Origin: Aphelocoma coerulescens
Taxonomy: Eukaryota; Chordata; Aves; Passeriformes; Corvidae
Assembly (NCBI RefSeq): GCF_041296385.1
Contig: NC_091033.1
Coordinates: 12,728,001 to 12,792,000 of the forward strand
Direction of reading: 5' to 3'
DNA length: 64,000 nucleotides
Shown: positions 51,039-64,000 of the stretch, piece after piece
Position numbering within the stretch: the first letter of the stretch is position 1
How the letters are laid out: each line of letters opens with the position of its first letter
Translations under genes and position numbers: made by a program
Notes under the pieces: generated by a model
Databases searched by the model: none
Told to the model about the DNA's origin: nothing
Seen by the model: the letters and a program-made list of their open reading frames with translations, nothing else

Positions 51039-52279
51039 TATAGGATGTTGGTATTAAATTTAGGTTAGGATTTTGTTGCTTTTGTTTATCCTGAAAGTAT
51101 AAAATAGTTTTTGTTCATTAGGGATTTGGAAAAAAAGGTTTATTGTTATTAATTACTTTATGCAAGGTTTGGTAGCTTTCTTTGAGCAGATTTTCTGCTC
51201 CTTATGTAAACTGCACCTTTAAAATTAACATGAACAGGTTCATTCCTGTAAGGAAAATCAGTTTTTACATAGGTGGTAGAAAATGATATATGCAATAAAA
51301 AGGCAAATGATGAAGCACCTTAATGTATCCATAGACTTTGGTTTAATAGTTCTTTGACTAACCTGGATTATGACATATAATTTGACACGTACACATCCCA
51401 ATTAAATCAAAACCTCTTTCAGTAGCATCTTAAATAGTACCCACTCATGCAGACTTTCACATTAAAGTAATTATGGGGGAGGGGAGAGTTGTAAGAACAG
51501 AAAGAAAGTTTACTCTTCCTCTTTATAGTGAAAACAAATGTGTTTTTCTCCAGAATCTGCCAAGCCTGTGTTTTAATGATTTAACAGATGGAGTTGGCAC
51601 ATGTGAACCTGGAAGATGCATCTGTCTGATTTTTCCAGTCTGAGGATTTTTTAACTGCATTAATGGCACAGACAATGGTAAAATATCACCTCCCCAGGCT
51701 GCTTTGCTCTCCTAACACATAATGTCTTTTAAGGAAAAAAAAAGTGATAGGAGACTGGGGTGAGAAAAAGGCCAGAGAAATGAGGATTTGAAAAGTTTAA
51801 TATTTTCTATCTTCACTGCATTAAGCTTTTAAGCCTTTCACTTTGAATTTCATGTGTATATGGTGTGGAAACAGAAATTCTACCCAGGCAACATTATGTG
51901 TGATCTCAGGGTTCTGTTAATTAATGGCTTTAAATAAACACCATGTAAATAAGGAGACCAATAGCCACCAGTGCTTTGTCCTTTGTAATTGAAATTGAAT
52001 GTTGCTTTTCCAATTTGATAATTTTAATTTTTTAGGGGTTAGTTCTTGCAAAGGTTCTGCTTTGTATATAACATTTATTTAGCAATCTCATTAAGTCACT
52101 TGTACTGTTCATTCAAGCAGGCAAAGCAGATGCTTAACTGTTTGGAATGAGGGCCTTAATTTGAATTTCTTTTGGACTGGAATCCGTAACACTCTCACCT
52201 GGATTTTCTGCTGAAACCAATGGAATACCTTTCTGTGCTAAAATCCTGCAGTTTCTTGGTTAAATTGCAATGGTTATTT

Positions 52280-52365
52280 GCACTGAGCTCTGGGATGACC
52301 CTGCTTAAGCAGGACCAGATGACCCAGTGTGGTCCTTTCCAACGTGACCCATCCTGTGAGTCTGA
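52280..52365 (+). mobile_element. CR1-type LINE, 3'-end fragment
   Basis: The order GACCCTGCTTAAGCAGGACC, AGATGACC, GGTCCTTTCCAACGTGACCC, ATCCTGTGAGTCTG resembles the 3' end of avian CR1 elements (GACCAGATGACC, GGTCCCTTCCAACC, ATTCTGTGATTCTG). It is diverged and truncated at the 5' side. CR1 is the dominant LINE of birds, which supports an avian source. Confidence 0.75.
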
Positions 52366-55300
52366 AATGCCCCAGCAGTTCACAGGAGAGGACTAAATTC
52401 CAGGCTCTCTGTACTTCTGCAGGTGTCTCTGTAAGGAAGTCCTCCTCCTGAGGAAAGCATTGTCCAAGGGCCAGATCAGTGCTCCTGTGAACTGCCCAGC
52501 TGGTTGCACTAACACTACAGATAAGTGCTCCTGCTTGTGGAAGGGTCGTTCAATGTGTTTGCCAACAAAAGTGTTGTGATAAAATGAAAATAACCTGCTC
52601 TGGGCTGTGAACTGTCCAGTACTTGCCTGAACAGCACTGTTCTTTGTGGTTCACTTCAGTTTTAATTTACTACTGCTGAGAAAAAGGATTTCAAGAGGAA
52701 CATATTTAATTGTTAATTAAATTAGCACAGCTTCTCTGTCTGACACTGAAAAAATTTAAAATGACAGTGAAACGGGCAGAAAAACTATTGCAAATGCTCC
52801 AGAGTTTTGGTTTTATTTTTTGCTGATGGAAAAGGTCTAGTGATAGAGCTGGACATCAGAAATGACTGCAGTGATATGCTTCACTTATATCTATCTTTGA
52901 TTCCACACATAACCCACTAGCATTTACTAACTGGTGTAATGAGAGATGGTACCTCTGTCTATAAAATTTGCCTGGCCAATGTTATTAGATTATGAGTTTT
53001 CAGAAAAATCTATTCAGTCTACCCAGATGCTCCACCTGTACTTGCCAGTAAAATGGAGAAGGAGGTGGAGCTTGTAGTTCTGCGGCGGTGTTGTCTTCTT
53101 TCTTCCATCTCCTTACGTCTCTGTACTCCTCCAGTCTTGATGTCATGGACCTCTTTGAGACTCCTAAATTATTGAAACACATTAGGTAAACTTATTAATT
53201 GAGGCTGCTTCTCCATTTCCTGGCATTTTGTATAGCCTATGTTTTCTTTTTTATGTATCTAATAATGAGACACCTTCTTTGGGCTATCAACCATCATAGG
53301 ATTCACCCTTTGGAGGTGCCTCTTTCATTTGATGACAGTTTAGGCTGCCAGCTTCAAATAAATTCATAGCTTCATGTTGTAGTTAGGTGGGCTTAACACT
53401 ACTTTTGCTGCCTGTCATGTCAGTACATAAATAGGAGGGTTTCAAAATGCCCTCACACAGTTTTAGAAAGACTTGAGCCGGTGCAGAATCAGACACATTT
53501 ATTTCAATAATCTTATCCCTGATCCATGTTGGGTAGAAACAAAATAAATCTCTTCATTTTTAGTGAATCAGAGAAGACTGCTAAGAAACTCCTGCATTTG
53601 AGTTCCAGACAGGAGGTGCCAATTTTCTGCAAGCCTGCGATACTGAAAATATCACTGCATTAACCATAGCAGATATTGCTGTTTGTTTTCTTAATGCCCT
53701 TTTGTATTTTAACAAATGGCTCTAATAATTTTTCATCCTCGTTTTAAGGTTTGATTAATTGGTTCATTGTGTTCTTTCTTCAGAAGGAAATGTGTTACTG
53801 ATATCCCTTGGTATGAGTGACATATGGGTTCTAGCTGAAATGATAGAACATCCTTTCATTTGGCAAAACAAAAATATGCTTGGCACTCTGTTCTTCTTTG
53901 CCACTCTTCCAGCCAAATTTAATTTGTGAGAGTGATGTGGCTTCTTTGTCGTTGGCTGTGGTGACAGAACTTCATCTGGGTGAGATTCTTCATGCTTGTG
54001 AGGTGAGGTCCATAGGGTGGCAGCAATAATGAGAGAGGTGGTGTTTTCTTTTGCACTGCTCTCTTCTGCCAAAGTGTTTAATGTTGTAGCTCAAATAGCC
54101 AACAAATAGAAAAGGATGGAAATATCTGAAAACATGAAAATATCCTACTCTGTATGAGTTCTTTCCTTCCTTTCAAATTTTCTGGTAGGTATTTTTCTTT
54201 TAAAAATTCTGCATTTTATTTTAAGATAATCCTACAAAACACTACAAGGTAAAATTTGTGCTAAGGGAAACTGCCTTGAAATGCAGCAATGGAAATTACT
54301 TATATTCTCCAGGATTCAAGCCAGTTGAGAAACTGGATGATTCCACAGTTTTTGTACATGCTTTGCTGTATGTGAGAATACATCCACTATGAGCCTTCAT
54401 TTCAACCCCAAACCTTCTCTCATCACATTGAACCCTGTTACGAATGAACATGGTGCTGTTTGTATCCTACTGACTGTTTCTTCTTTGTGTACTTGTCACA
54501 GCACTATTAATTATGGGTGATTACTTCAGGAATCTTTTGAATGTCATGTACATTTTGCCTCTCCAGCAAATTCCAAATTGCAAGACTGTTGCCAGTTCAG
54601 GAATTTTTATTACCTTTTAATTCCTTATTATTTTATTTTGGACATTGATAGGTAGGGTACTTTATTCATTCAACTGTAGCTTTCTACTGTGTAGCTGAGA
54701 TGAATTCCATCTTTCAGAGAAAATACTTTCTCCATTATTGAAGGATGTTCTCATGTAAAAGTATTAACCACATCATGCAAGCTGAGTATAGATCATATAA
54801 ATTTAGTATCTGGTCTAAAAACTGCTTAGAACACAGGTGCTGCCTTCCAACTCTGAGTTGTCTGGTTTGGAATTCATAAGCGTGTCCTGGATAAGGAGAG
54901 GCTGTGTTGCCAATTTTAAGAAACTTTTGAGAGATCACAATTTTGTATCAGTGTATGTGCGCATATGTTGGTGGCGGTTGTTGTTAAGAAACTGTTTGTA
55001 CTCAAGCATGGATTTAGATTTTTTCCAGTAATCTGTTGATTAATTTTTTTCCAAGGAATAGAACAATTTGTGTGGAAAAGGAAAAGGTTAGTCAGGATGC
55101 AAATGTAACTACCAGCTTCCATGATCTTATAAACCTCTTTTTTTCGCAAACCAATTAGAATGATGGCTTTCTTTTAAATAGCATGGTAGTTTTAGTAGAA
55201 AACTATGGTTGGGAATAATTTTGACAGTTAAAACCAGTGTAAGCTACACTTAGTTTTGCATCAATATTTGTAAAAAATATATTAAAACACAGGTACTGTG

Positions 55301-58300
55301 ACTGGAAATGCCCTAAGGCAGTTTAGACAAGATTCCAGTGGAAGATAAGAGGGTCAGAGTGACCCAGTCCATGAAGTCTTTCCTGAGTAATTTGAGTAAG
55401 GTTTGTCTTTCGCTGTGACCATGTAGCAAAAGAAGAGAATCAGCCAATAGAAGCTGTTAGTCCTAAAGTGTAACTGATGTAAGAGAAATGAACAGCTCTT
55501 CCATCATGACACTGCTGGTCGCCCTCTCTGTAGTGGTAAACACTGAGAGAAGACAAATACTCTCTGCAGCACAAAGTGTGACTGAATGCCTTTAAGTAAT
55601 AGAAAGTGCTAAATGACCTTTCATCACTTTAATCACTTGACTGGGTAGGAAATTTTTTAATGAAGGTCATAGGACTGGAAAAATATCATGGATGATAGTC
55701 GAGGTGGCATGTTCTGCTCCTCCTGATTTGGGATTTTTCCAAAAATTGTCTCTGCAACCAGTATCTTTTTCCTTGGAAGAAAATACTTCAGCACAGTAAT
55801 AGTAACAGAATCTTAATGTACTATGTGGTATCAGATGGTGAAGAGTGGTGGTTTTTTAAAGCAGTGGTTGGTGTAAAAAATACTTTTTCTGTGTCAGTTG
55901 TTTTTGTAATTTTGTTTGAATGCCTTTAATCGTGTTCCCACTGTGTAAAATAAATCACTGGTATAATTACTGGTGTTCCTAAATTCTGGTTGTGGCCTTT
56001 AGAAACTGGGCCAGAGAAAATAAAGTCAGTTTGACTGTACATTGCTTTTTGAAAATGTAGTCTTTGTTGCATTTTCTTGTGAAGTAGTCAGAAACTGCAG
56101 TCCAGTTACACCTAGACTCTACACACTGGTTACTTATCCCTGTAATGACAATAAGAAGCCTCTTGGGTGACTTTTTGTGGGCATGAATCAAGTGATTTTC
56201 TTGTCCTTGTTTGAAACAGGAAAAACTGAGTGGGGGGGAAAAGCCAAGCAGCTCAGTTAAGAGATTAAGCTTTCATAAGAGGCTGGGATGAAGCCATATA
56301 ATAAATTTTAGGCTGATGACCTTTCAAAGAGAGGCTTGGAAGGAGAACAGAGATTAGAGGTTTGGCTTCATATCCACGTGCAGTTGCTTGGTGTAATCCT
56401 ATAGGGAATGAGTGATTGCTTGCAAGGGTATTGTGGACTGAAGGAAGAATATGATATATTGAAATTTTGTTAATATTTTTAGTTTGGAAGATTAGCTGGA
56501 CTCAAAGAAGCTTGTCCTCTCATCTGTAACTGTAGAAGTTGGAAGAAAGTTTTTCAGCTGAAACATGGTTGTTTTTCAGTTCTGGGTTGTTTTTTTTTTT
56601 GTCAAAGAGCAGGGAGTTGTCTACTGCTGACAAGAAGATGATAATCAAAAGTAAGAGATAAATCACAACTTAAGTATTCAAGAGTGACAGATCTGAGGCA
56701 AGATGACATTCAGTTTTCAGAGATGGCTGAGCTCTTTTTGTGCAACTTGAAATACTGGAGGTTGTAGTGCTGAGACCACATTGATTGCACAGCCTTCCAA
56801 CTTTGCTTCCCCTGGGCACACTGGTATGGGACCATGCTGGTAATTCCTGTAATTGTCTCCAGTTCCATGTACTTTCCTTTTGGTCTGCTGTTTTCTGCTA
56901 TTCCAAGGACTCAGTTTACATTTACACTGGCTCATTACACAAGACTACCTTTAACATACATTAAGACTCCTTATATTGTAATTTGAGAGATGCTTTGTTG
57001 TTCCTTTCCTAATTGGTGCAATGAGAGCAGCCTGCAGAGACATCAATATTAAACATCAGAAAAGAGTTTTTGAAGTAGAGCTTCCATCTGATGAGCCATG
57101 TGAGAGTGTTGCAGGAAAGAGGTCTACGCTGGCATTAATAAATGAAAACAGCCCGCCTTATTTGAACAGAGAGACAAATGAAACATTTGTATCCCTGGTG
57201 ATTTGGATGCTGGCAGAGAAGTTTTGTTTGTCAGTCCTTTGACTTCAGACACTGTCTTATAATTTTCACTCAGAATGTGTACCAAAGAAAAAGGAAGGCA
57301 AAGTCTGCTTTTTATTTCTTTATATGTTCAGCAGGAAGACAGCGATTTGTATTCAGACACATCACGTTGCTACATTACAGTGTAATCCCATGAAGTGTGA
57401 TGGGTCTTGAAAGATAAAAATGTCTCTGCGGGACAGTCACTCTTGGGGAATTCATTTATCAGTTTGTATCATGGCTTTCCAAGTCAAATCAGAGCTGCAG
57501 AAATTCCAACATCTGTGGTGCATGCTCTTACCTTTTAAAAATCAAATATAAGCAGTAGGAGTCCTGTTCCTGAGATGAAATGTATGAGCTTTGTCATAGT
57601 GTCATTAATATTTTGTGTTTCTCAGCACATGCTGACTGTTGCTCTGTGGCGTTTGGGATTTGGGCTTCACAGGGGCTCGTGCAAATGTTGCCCTCAGTTT
57701 CTGTGTTATGTAAATCATTCCTTTTGTATCACTTTTTCTTGGCAAATTTTGCTGTCGTTTGTAGCTTCTAGTGGACCCAGGCTCAGAGTAAAGTGCAAGT
57801 GGAGAAGTGAAGTTTCCATCTGATTCTGCACAAAAGGCTTGCACGTGTGAATTTTAGACTCAGCACAAAACCATAAGGCCTTGAAATTGGCTTAAGTCAC
57901 ATACCTGCACAAAGCTCTGTAGAATTTAGTGAAGTCTTTTTACTCTGAGTTTGTCATGTCATTTGGAGGTTTAATTACACTTATGAAACTGCTGAGGTTA
58001 TTATAATTCACCATGTTTCCTTAGCTGCAGGTGAGGCAAGGGAAGAGTGCAGAAAGAGTTGTGGTAAGGCTTTTGCTTAATATGCTGAGATTTTCTATGT
58101 TTTTCCCATGGCAGCTTGTCTGCCAGGTTACATTCCTGAGCTTCAAATATCACTGCAAGCTAGACATCTCTTGAAACCTGACCCATTTATTCCATTCCTA
58201 CTTATCACATTTTGGTGAGGAGGCTCACATCTAACTTTTCTGCACAGGAAAAAGTTAGAGGAAAATGCATTTTGCATTAGTTTTCACTGAGGGGGGCAGA

Positions 58301-61300
58301 AAAGCTGTTCTGCAAAGTGGAAATTTTCTGATGGAGCACAATTTGTTCAAATCTCAGGGTGCTGCAAATAATAAGCAGGAGAACAATGGAAGAGAAAAAT
58401 GGTAAGAACAAGCTTCTCACTCTTATGAAATCTGCCTTGTGGTAATGGAGTGAAGCAAATTAAATTTGCAAATTCAAATCAGGTCCTAAAACCATATTGA
58501 GTAAAATAAACAAATGTTGCTTTATTGAAACATTTTAATAAAACCTGAGCATCTTAAGAATTGTGACGTCTGCATACATGGAAGACCTTAAGAAAATTTC
58601 ACTGTTTCGTTTAAGGTTTTCAGATTCAGAAAGAGCTTAAATGAAATTTGGCCTGGAGCAGAATACCCTGCAGAATGTGTCTCTGTGCACTTGAATGAGT
58701 GTGTAACTGGAGTGGAGGCTCCCTTTAGCCAGCTCTCTCCACATGGGTGAATTTTACCTGGGCTGTCTCTTCCCAGAAGGCAGCAACAGCTGGTGGTGTT
58801 ATGTCAGAAAATGGAAGATAACTTCAGAGGCTCAAAGTCACTCTCCAGCTTCAAAGCTAGATATGTAAGACAAGTGAGGGAATGGCAGGTTGCAACAAAT
58901 CAGTCTTTGATAAGTCTCCACTGGGCTGTTCAAACAAATTTGCAATTTTTACAAAATACAAGCTCGGTGTGCTTTATTGATGAGAACAGCATGTATCTTA
59001 TTTTTATGCCCAAATCTCACTGCAAGCCAATGCCACCTGGCATCAGTGCTTGTCTTGAAGCTTCTCTTCAATTCATTCAAGACTTGATTTTGCATCTGCT
59101 GATGCTTTTTGAGTGCCCCTTCCTCAACTGATTCTGTAAATATAAACTGCAGAAAGCAATGCTTCCAAAAGGAATAGGATGGCATTTCACATGGGATGAG
59201 CCCTCAGCTGGCTTTTGGAAGGAGCTGAACTTAGAGGTTTCTCTTAGACTCTTCACATCTTGTTCGGTAGCTTCAAAACCAGCAGTGGTGAGGGATTGTT
59301 TTTTAATGCCCCTCAGACTTCCCAGGGAGAAGTTGATGTAGTTCTGGAAAGAGCTGTTCTTTGTTCCTATGAGCCCTTTTTCCATGTTGCTGCTTCCTTG
59401 GCTGGACTGGGCTGTGCTGCCGGGTTCAGCAGGGCCACCTTTTTCCATTATCCTGTGTAACAGCTGTGCTGCTGGAATCAGCTGCTGGTGGGGTTTTGTT
59501 AACACTGTGGTCTTCCATGTCTCACCTCAAGGCTGGACAAATAAAATGGTATTAGTAATGTTATCTGATGCAACTAACAATTCCATGCCAAGTGGAATAT
59601 CTCTTGAGCTATCAGTTTGTCCAGCTGTGGTGCAGCTATTATGAAAGATCCCCAAGGATTTTCTGTAGGCATTGTGAACAAGGATGGCTCTTAAATTTTA
59701 TATTCAGGCATTGTCCAACTGCCACTAAGAAATAAAGGTCAGTATAGAAACTGGAGTGAAATGTGAAGGCTAAATTAAGAGGAGAAAGGTCCACAGGCAA
59801 GTTAACAACACTGTTCTGACCATCTGATGAAGACAGACATAAGCATGTCTACGTGCACACATTTGCTTTTCTGATCTGTGCAGTGTTTTTAAGTGGATCT
59901 TCAATTCTCCTAGGAAACCATCATTAGGCTAATTGAAATGCTACCTTTAAAAGCAACAAATGTCATGATACATCTTTAAAGGCTTTCAAAGAATTGAGTG
60001 ACATTCATGCTAGGAAATAAGGTACAGTCTATATAAACATTTCAAGCAGTGTGAAATAAACTATAAATGCTTCCAAAGCCAGTAGACTTTCCTTGTATTT
60101 TAAACGGAGTTTTTAAATGATTTTAGAGTGTTTCCCAGCAAGGTGGGGGTAGAAGTAGGACTCAGTCCCAGAGAAGTGAATTTTTTTCTAGGGAATATTT
60201 AGCAATGGGAGCTCTTTGATTCTCTTTAGAGAGCAAATGGCTCACAGAGTAGTTACTACCACTATTTGTGCCTTGTCAATTGAGATAATATTCATCTTCT
60301 TATTAAATAATAACATGCAACTAGAAGTCTGTTATATCTTTATGGAGCTCCTTCTCTTGTTGAATGTTTTACTCATTCACACCAGGCAGCCAAATTCTCT
60401 AGTACATATGTGTGCTTTAAGATAAAAGATGCATATGTTAGAAAGAGATTTGGCCAACAGTCAGGGAACTTTACTCAAAAGGCTGATTCTTTTTCCCTGT
60501 CAATAACTAAAAAGCTCTAACAATAGCCTGATATAACTTTGCTGTCATGGTGGTATTTGGGGAAGAACTTGGGGTTTGTAAGCTGCCAGTGACTGTCCTT
60601 CTGAACTATGTTAGAGGGGATTGGAGTAGCAAACTTTTTTGTCATAGCACCTTCTTTCTTATCATGGGATGGGAATGGCATTGTCCTTCCTTCATGAGAC
60701 CAGCAAAAGTTTATTTGGCTTCCTCTGAGGATAAAACACGGGCCTGCTTTGTAAAATAATGTATTTATTCTTAGAAAGTACTGACTTTTGCTTAATGGCT
60801 TGAAAATAGGCACACATTTAAATCAAATTTGGTCCATTTTTTTCCTACAGATGGTGCTATTTTCCCATGAAAAATCTTAAAAGTTTAAAAAATCAAATTA
60901 CTTCAATGCCAATTCATTTTTAGCCCAAAGGAAAAAGCCAGGATGTTGCAAGGACTGTTAGACTATGAAGCTGTGTTGCTCTGGTAGTGGATGGAAAGCA
61001 AATGGAAGCTCCCCAGTTCCAAAGCTGTCCCTCTCCATTTTGCCCAACCAGCCTCTCAGTCTGAGCTCTGAGGTGCTGTCACATACTGGAATAGGTTCAT
61101 ACAGTTCTGGGATTTATTTCTGTGAAACTGAGTTTTGTTATTAAGTGCTCATGCATGCAAACAAGTGGTGAATATGGCTTACAAAAACCCAGAAAGTTCT
61201 GAATTTCTAAATCTATTTTATCCCTCATTCTTTATAATGACTCACTCTTTTATTGCTTTTGAAATATCCTATAGTCAAAGCAGGGGAGGTGAGTGTTCAT

Positions 61301-61814
61301 TCACCAGCCCAGGAACTAAACAAACCTGACTGTTCTCCTGAGGTGCAAGTTTTATGTATTAAGTGGAGTAGACTGACATTGAATACTGACAGGAACCTTG
61401 TGCTGCTCAGTCCTCCTCACTCTCCTCTTACAAACTCACAGGACTTGGGTGATGGTCAGCCTGATAATCTGTTCTGAATGATGCATTCTCACTCTACGTT
61501 TTTCTTTTCCTGCTGACAGACCATTGATTCAGTGTGCTCCTCTTAGAAAAATATCTGCAGCTATTTCTAACACATAACACAATGTGACTGATCCAGCTCA
61601 TTTCACGAGATGTGACTGCTGTGTTAGGCAGGTATAAAATTATCCATGAGGACACTCCTTGTAATGACAGCCTGTTGCCCCACTTGTGCCACTCAGTACT
61701 TTATCATTTCTGGCTTGTCTTGAGTATAAGTGGAGCTTGCAGTCTCCTGGATTTCTTCTCATACAGAGAGCTATCATGTGGAGAAAAAAGGAATTTGATG
61801 CCTGTATTAAAAAG

Positions 61815-61827
61815 CCCCCCCCCCCCC
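61815..61827. repeat. Poly-C tract
   Basis: Thirteen consecutive C residues in intergenic DNA. This is an unusual homopolymer in AT-rich surroundings and a place where sequencing length error is likely. Confidence 0.8.
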
Positions 61828-61949
61828 AAATTTTTTACATTTAAAGTCAAAGTAAATTCTAAAAAGGCAGCAACAGCCCATATTGTGTTTTCTGTCACTT
61901 TCTGAAAATCCCATTCCTGGTGTGTGCTGTGAACAGGTCTTGTTGCTGC

Positions 61950-61996
61950 TGATTCAGGTTCAGCCTGAATCAGAAATTTGTCAGGAGAAATTTCTG
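61950..61996. repeat. Two adjacent perfect inverted repeats
   Basis: TGATTCAGG and CCTGAATCA (61950-61958, 61964-61972, 5-nt loop) are followed by CAGAAATTT and AAATTTCTG (61971-61979, 61988-61996, 8-nt loop). The two hairpins share two bases at their junction. No function is recognised. Confidence 0.75.
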
Positions 61997-64000
61997 ATGC
62001 AGAACCTGGAATTTCAACAAGGCGGTGCTGATATTGGGAGGAGTTGCCCTTCTCTGGAATCACACAGTGGGAGAGCAGAAAGCAAATCTCATTTCTCCTC
62101 ATTTCAGACCAGTGAGGGTTTTGTTTTGCTTTTTTTTTCTTAACTCAATGTGTGTCATGGGCTGGTGAAGGCTGAATGTGTCCCTCTGTGGAGACAGTCA
62201 CTGCTGGAAACAGGCTGTCACCAGCAGAGTGTGTGACCAAAACAATACAGTTTTCTTTCTTTCCTATTTTTCTCCTTTCAGAACAACTCCTAGATGTTCT
62301 GTATACTGGCAGGCAGGAGGAAAAGACAGATGGTGTGACAGTGGGAGAACAGTCTATTTTGGCACTAATAAAAATGGGTCTGGAGATTCATGTATGGCAG
62401 AAGAATTATAAACTGGGCATACCAGGAATAAAGCAAGATAAGCAGTGACCTTTCAGTGTTAGAGCTGCCCAGAGATGTTTTTTTCTTTTGCACTTGAAAT
62501 TTAGAGTTTTAGTTTCTCCTACTGCAAAATATCTATTAAAATGGTAGTAGTCCTGGTGTACAGTTTAACTCCTATTTGAAATATTATTGAGCAAAATATA
62601 ATTTGGTTACAGGAAGTAAAATATTCCCTGTTCAAAAAAGGTTTTATTCCACCTGCATCAGTCCTAAAACTGCTTGCTCTGCACAATTTGTATGTGTATC
62701 AAAAAAGGAATAAAAATGGATGTTGCCCCCATTCTGTGAACTTCAGTGAGTTCCTGACAGTTCACTTGTCCTGGCTTGTGCAGCTCTGAGGAGTCAATAA
62801 TAGCTGGGAAGGAGGGTGTCCATTGCCATTCCTTTGGGATTTCTCCCTGTGTAGCAATGTGCTTGATTTGAGGTTTTCCTCCTTGAGCATTAGGGCATGT
62901 TTCACTGTGAGGGGATGAGGCAGACTGTAGCATGGGCTCTCGTGGAAGGGAAATAATGGGATTTCTTGTTTAGTCAGTTGTTAAGTCTCACCTCTTCCTT
63001 TGTATTGAGGTTCCTGTAGCCCTGGGGATTTTATATCTGTCCGCAGAGCTGGTAGCTGTAACTGCTGGAGGGGATAAAGGTTGTCTAAATGAAATTATGC
63101 TTCCTCTTGAGAGACCTTTTACAGGTCAGCATAGCTCGGCCTGTCTTAACTATTTTCTTTGAAAGAATTCACTTTAAATTTCCCTGAAATTAACATCTAC
63201 CAGGAGGGAAGGGGATACATGAGCAAGAGGGGATGAATTGCAAAGAAGTTACCACTTCTGTTGCCCAGTGCCATCAGTGTGTCTATCTTCCCATATTTCC
63301 TCTCTTTTAAAATATAGACACAGCTAATTCCCTGTAGCTATCACTTGACATCTCACAGGTTTGATATCTGCAAACTGATTTAATTAATATTTGGGCCACC
63401 TTTCACAAGTGTATAGCACTTCCAACATACAGAAGTGCCAAGACTTTAGTTGATAAAATAAGGTGTTTCCAGAGTTTCTAAAGATAAAATTGTCTAATTA
63501 AGTCACCTTTTCTGTTTGCTTCTGATTTAGTTCTCAAACTAACACCTACAAAAGTCTGGGAAAAAAAACCCCACTGTCACTTTTCTCATAAGTGTCAATA
63601 CTTGAAAAGAAATGTCTGACTTTCATGGACAGTCCCATCAGGGTTAGCAGAGTCTGAGATGCTGACAGAATCAGTATGGGTATTCCTGGGAGGATGCTCT
63701 CTGCCAGACTCTGCCTGCAGAGATCCTGCAGCCAACATTTGCTGCACTTTGAGAAGTTGGTGCAGGACTCTATTAAATGAGCTGTGAGAACAGCTGTGTG
63801 TTCTCTACCACTGCTCCCAAACCGCCCTCAAGGATGGAAGAGGGGGATAACAGAAACAGTGTGGACGGAAGTAACAGAAGCCCAAATCAGCTCTCATGGA
63901 AGTCTACAGGAATTTTTCTGACGACTTCATGGGAACTGAATTAAGTTGTTGGTGAGAAGCCATGTTCACAAAACTCCAGACCTCCTCTTCTATTCTACAT

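Larger units (their letters stand above)
45230..64000. other. Intergenic region to the right edge
   Basis: Nearly 19 kb of AT-rich sequence without a recognised gene. It holds one CR1 fragment near 52.3 kb, perfect short inverted repeats at 51004-51038 and 61950-61996, a C13 run at 61815-61827, and an exon-like open segment at 46666-46834. In human the next gene in this direction is the distant PMEPA1, so a gene-poor interval is expected. Confidence 0.6.

Noticed and set aside
59077..59505. 142-codon minus-strand frame
   Set aside because: No recognisable domain, no splice context or promoter, and overlapping open frames on the opposite strand. Likely chance.
1..64000. CRISPR array, integrated phage or bacterial operon
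   Set aside because: The window has intron-containing vertebrate genes throughout. The only regular tandem array is the minisatellite, which has no spacers.

Overview
This is a window of vertebrate nuclear DNA. It has long introns with GT-AG splicing, CpG-rich promoters, and coding exons scattered through non-coding sequence. It is most likely from a bird: the introns are compact, I recognise no Alu, B1 or L1 sequence, and there is a 3' end of a CR1-type LINE near 52.3 kb. The gene content matches the human 20q13.32 neighbourhood (RAB22A, PPP4R1L, ANKRD60, C20orf85), read in inverted orientation. The species cannot be read from the sequence.

Layout. (1) 1-6292, minus strand: the first three coding exons of RAB22A, an early-endosomal Rab GTPase; the gene continues off the left edge. 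(2) About 5.9-6.7 kb: a CpG island that serves as a divergent promoter, with the two start codons 340 bp apart. (3) 6632-25375, plus strand: a complete, uninterrupted 20-exon PPP4R1L gene (956 codons before the stop), a paralogue of PP4 regulatory subunit 1. Its human orthologue is annotated as a pseudogene. A probable 3' UTR of about 2.95 kb ends near 28.3 kb. (4) 28.3-40.5 kb: no gene recognised; ANKRD60 would be expected here from mammalian gene order. (5) 40.5-44.0 kb, minus strand: a complete four-exon CIMIP1 (C20orf85), a ciliary microtubule inner protein, with an X-box-like site just upstream. (6) 44.06-45.22 kb: a G-rich minisatellite directly upstream of CIMIP1. It consists of five 21-bp units followed by about 1 kb of GGGNN pentamers in unbroken register. 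It creates several very long but meaningless open frames on both strands. (7) 45.2-64 kb: intergenic sequence with one CR1 fragment, several short inverted repeats, one exon-like open segment, and nothing else I can assign.

The genes do not form a pathway. RAB22A acts in endosomal trafficking, PPP4R1L in PP4 phosphatase regulation and CIMIP1 in motile cilia. What links the first two is a shared promoter. The same pairing occurs at RAB31/PPP4R1 on human chromosome 18, so the head-to-head pair probably predates the vertebrate genome duplications. I found no convincing new biological system. The best leads are the intact PPP4R1L, the shared promoter with its paired YY1-like sites and RAB22A upstream ORF, and the X-box plus minisatellite at CIMIP1.
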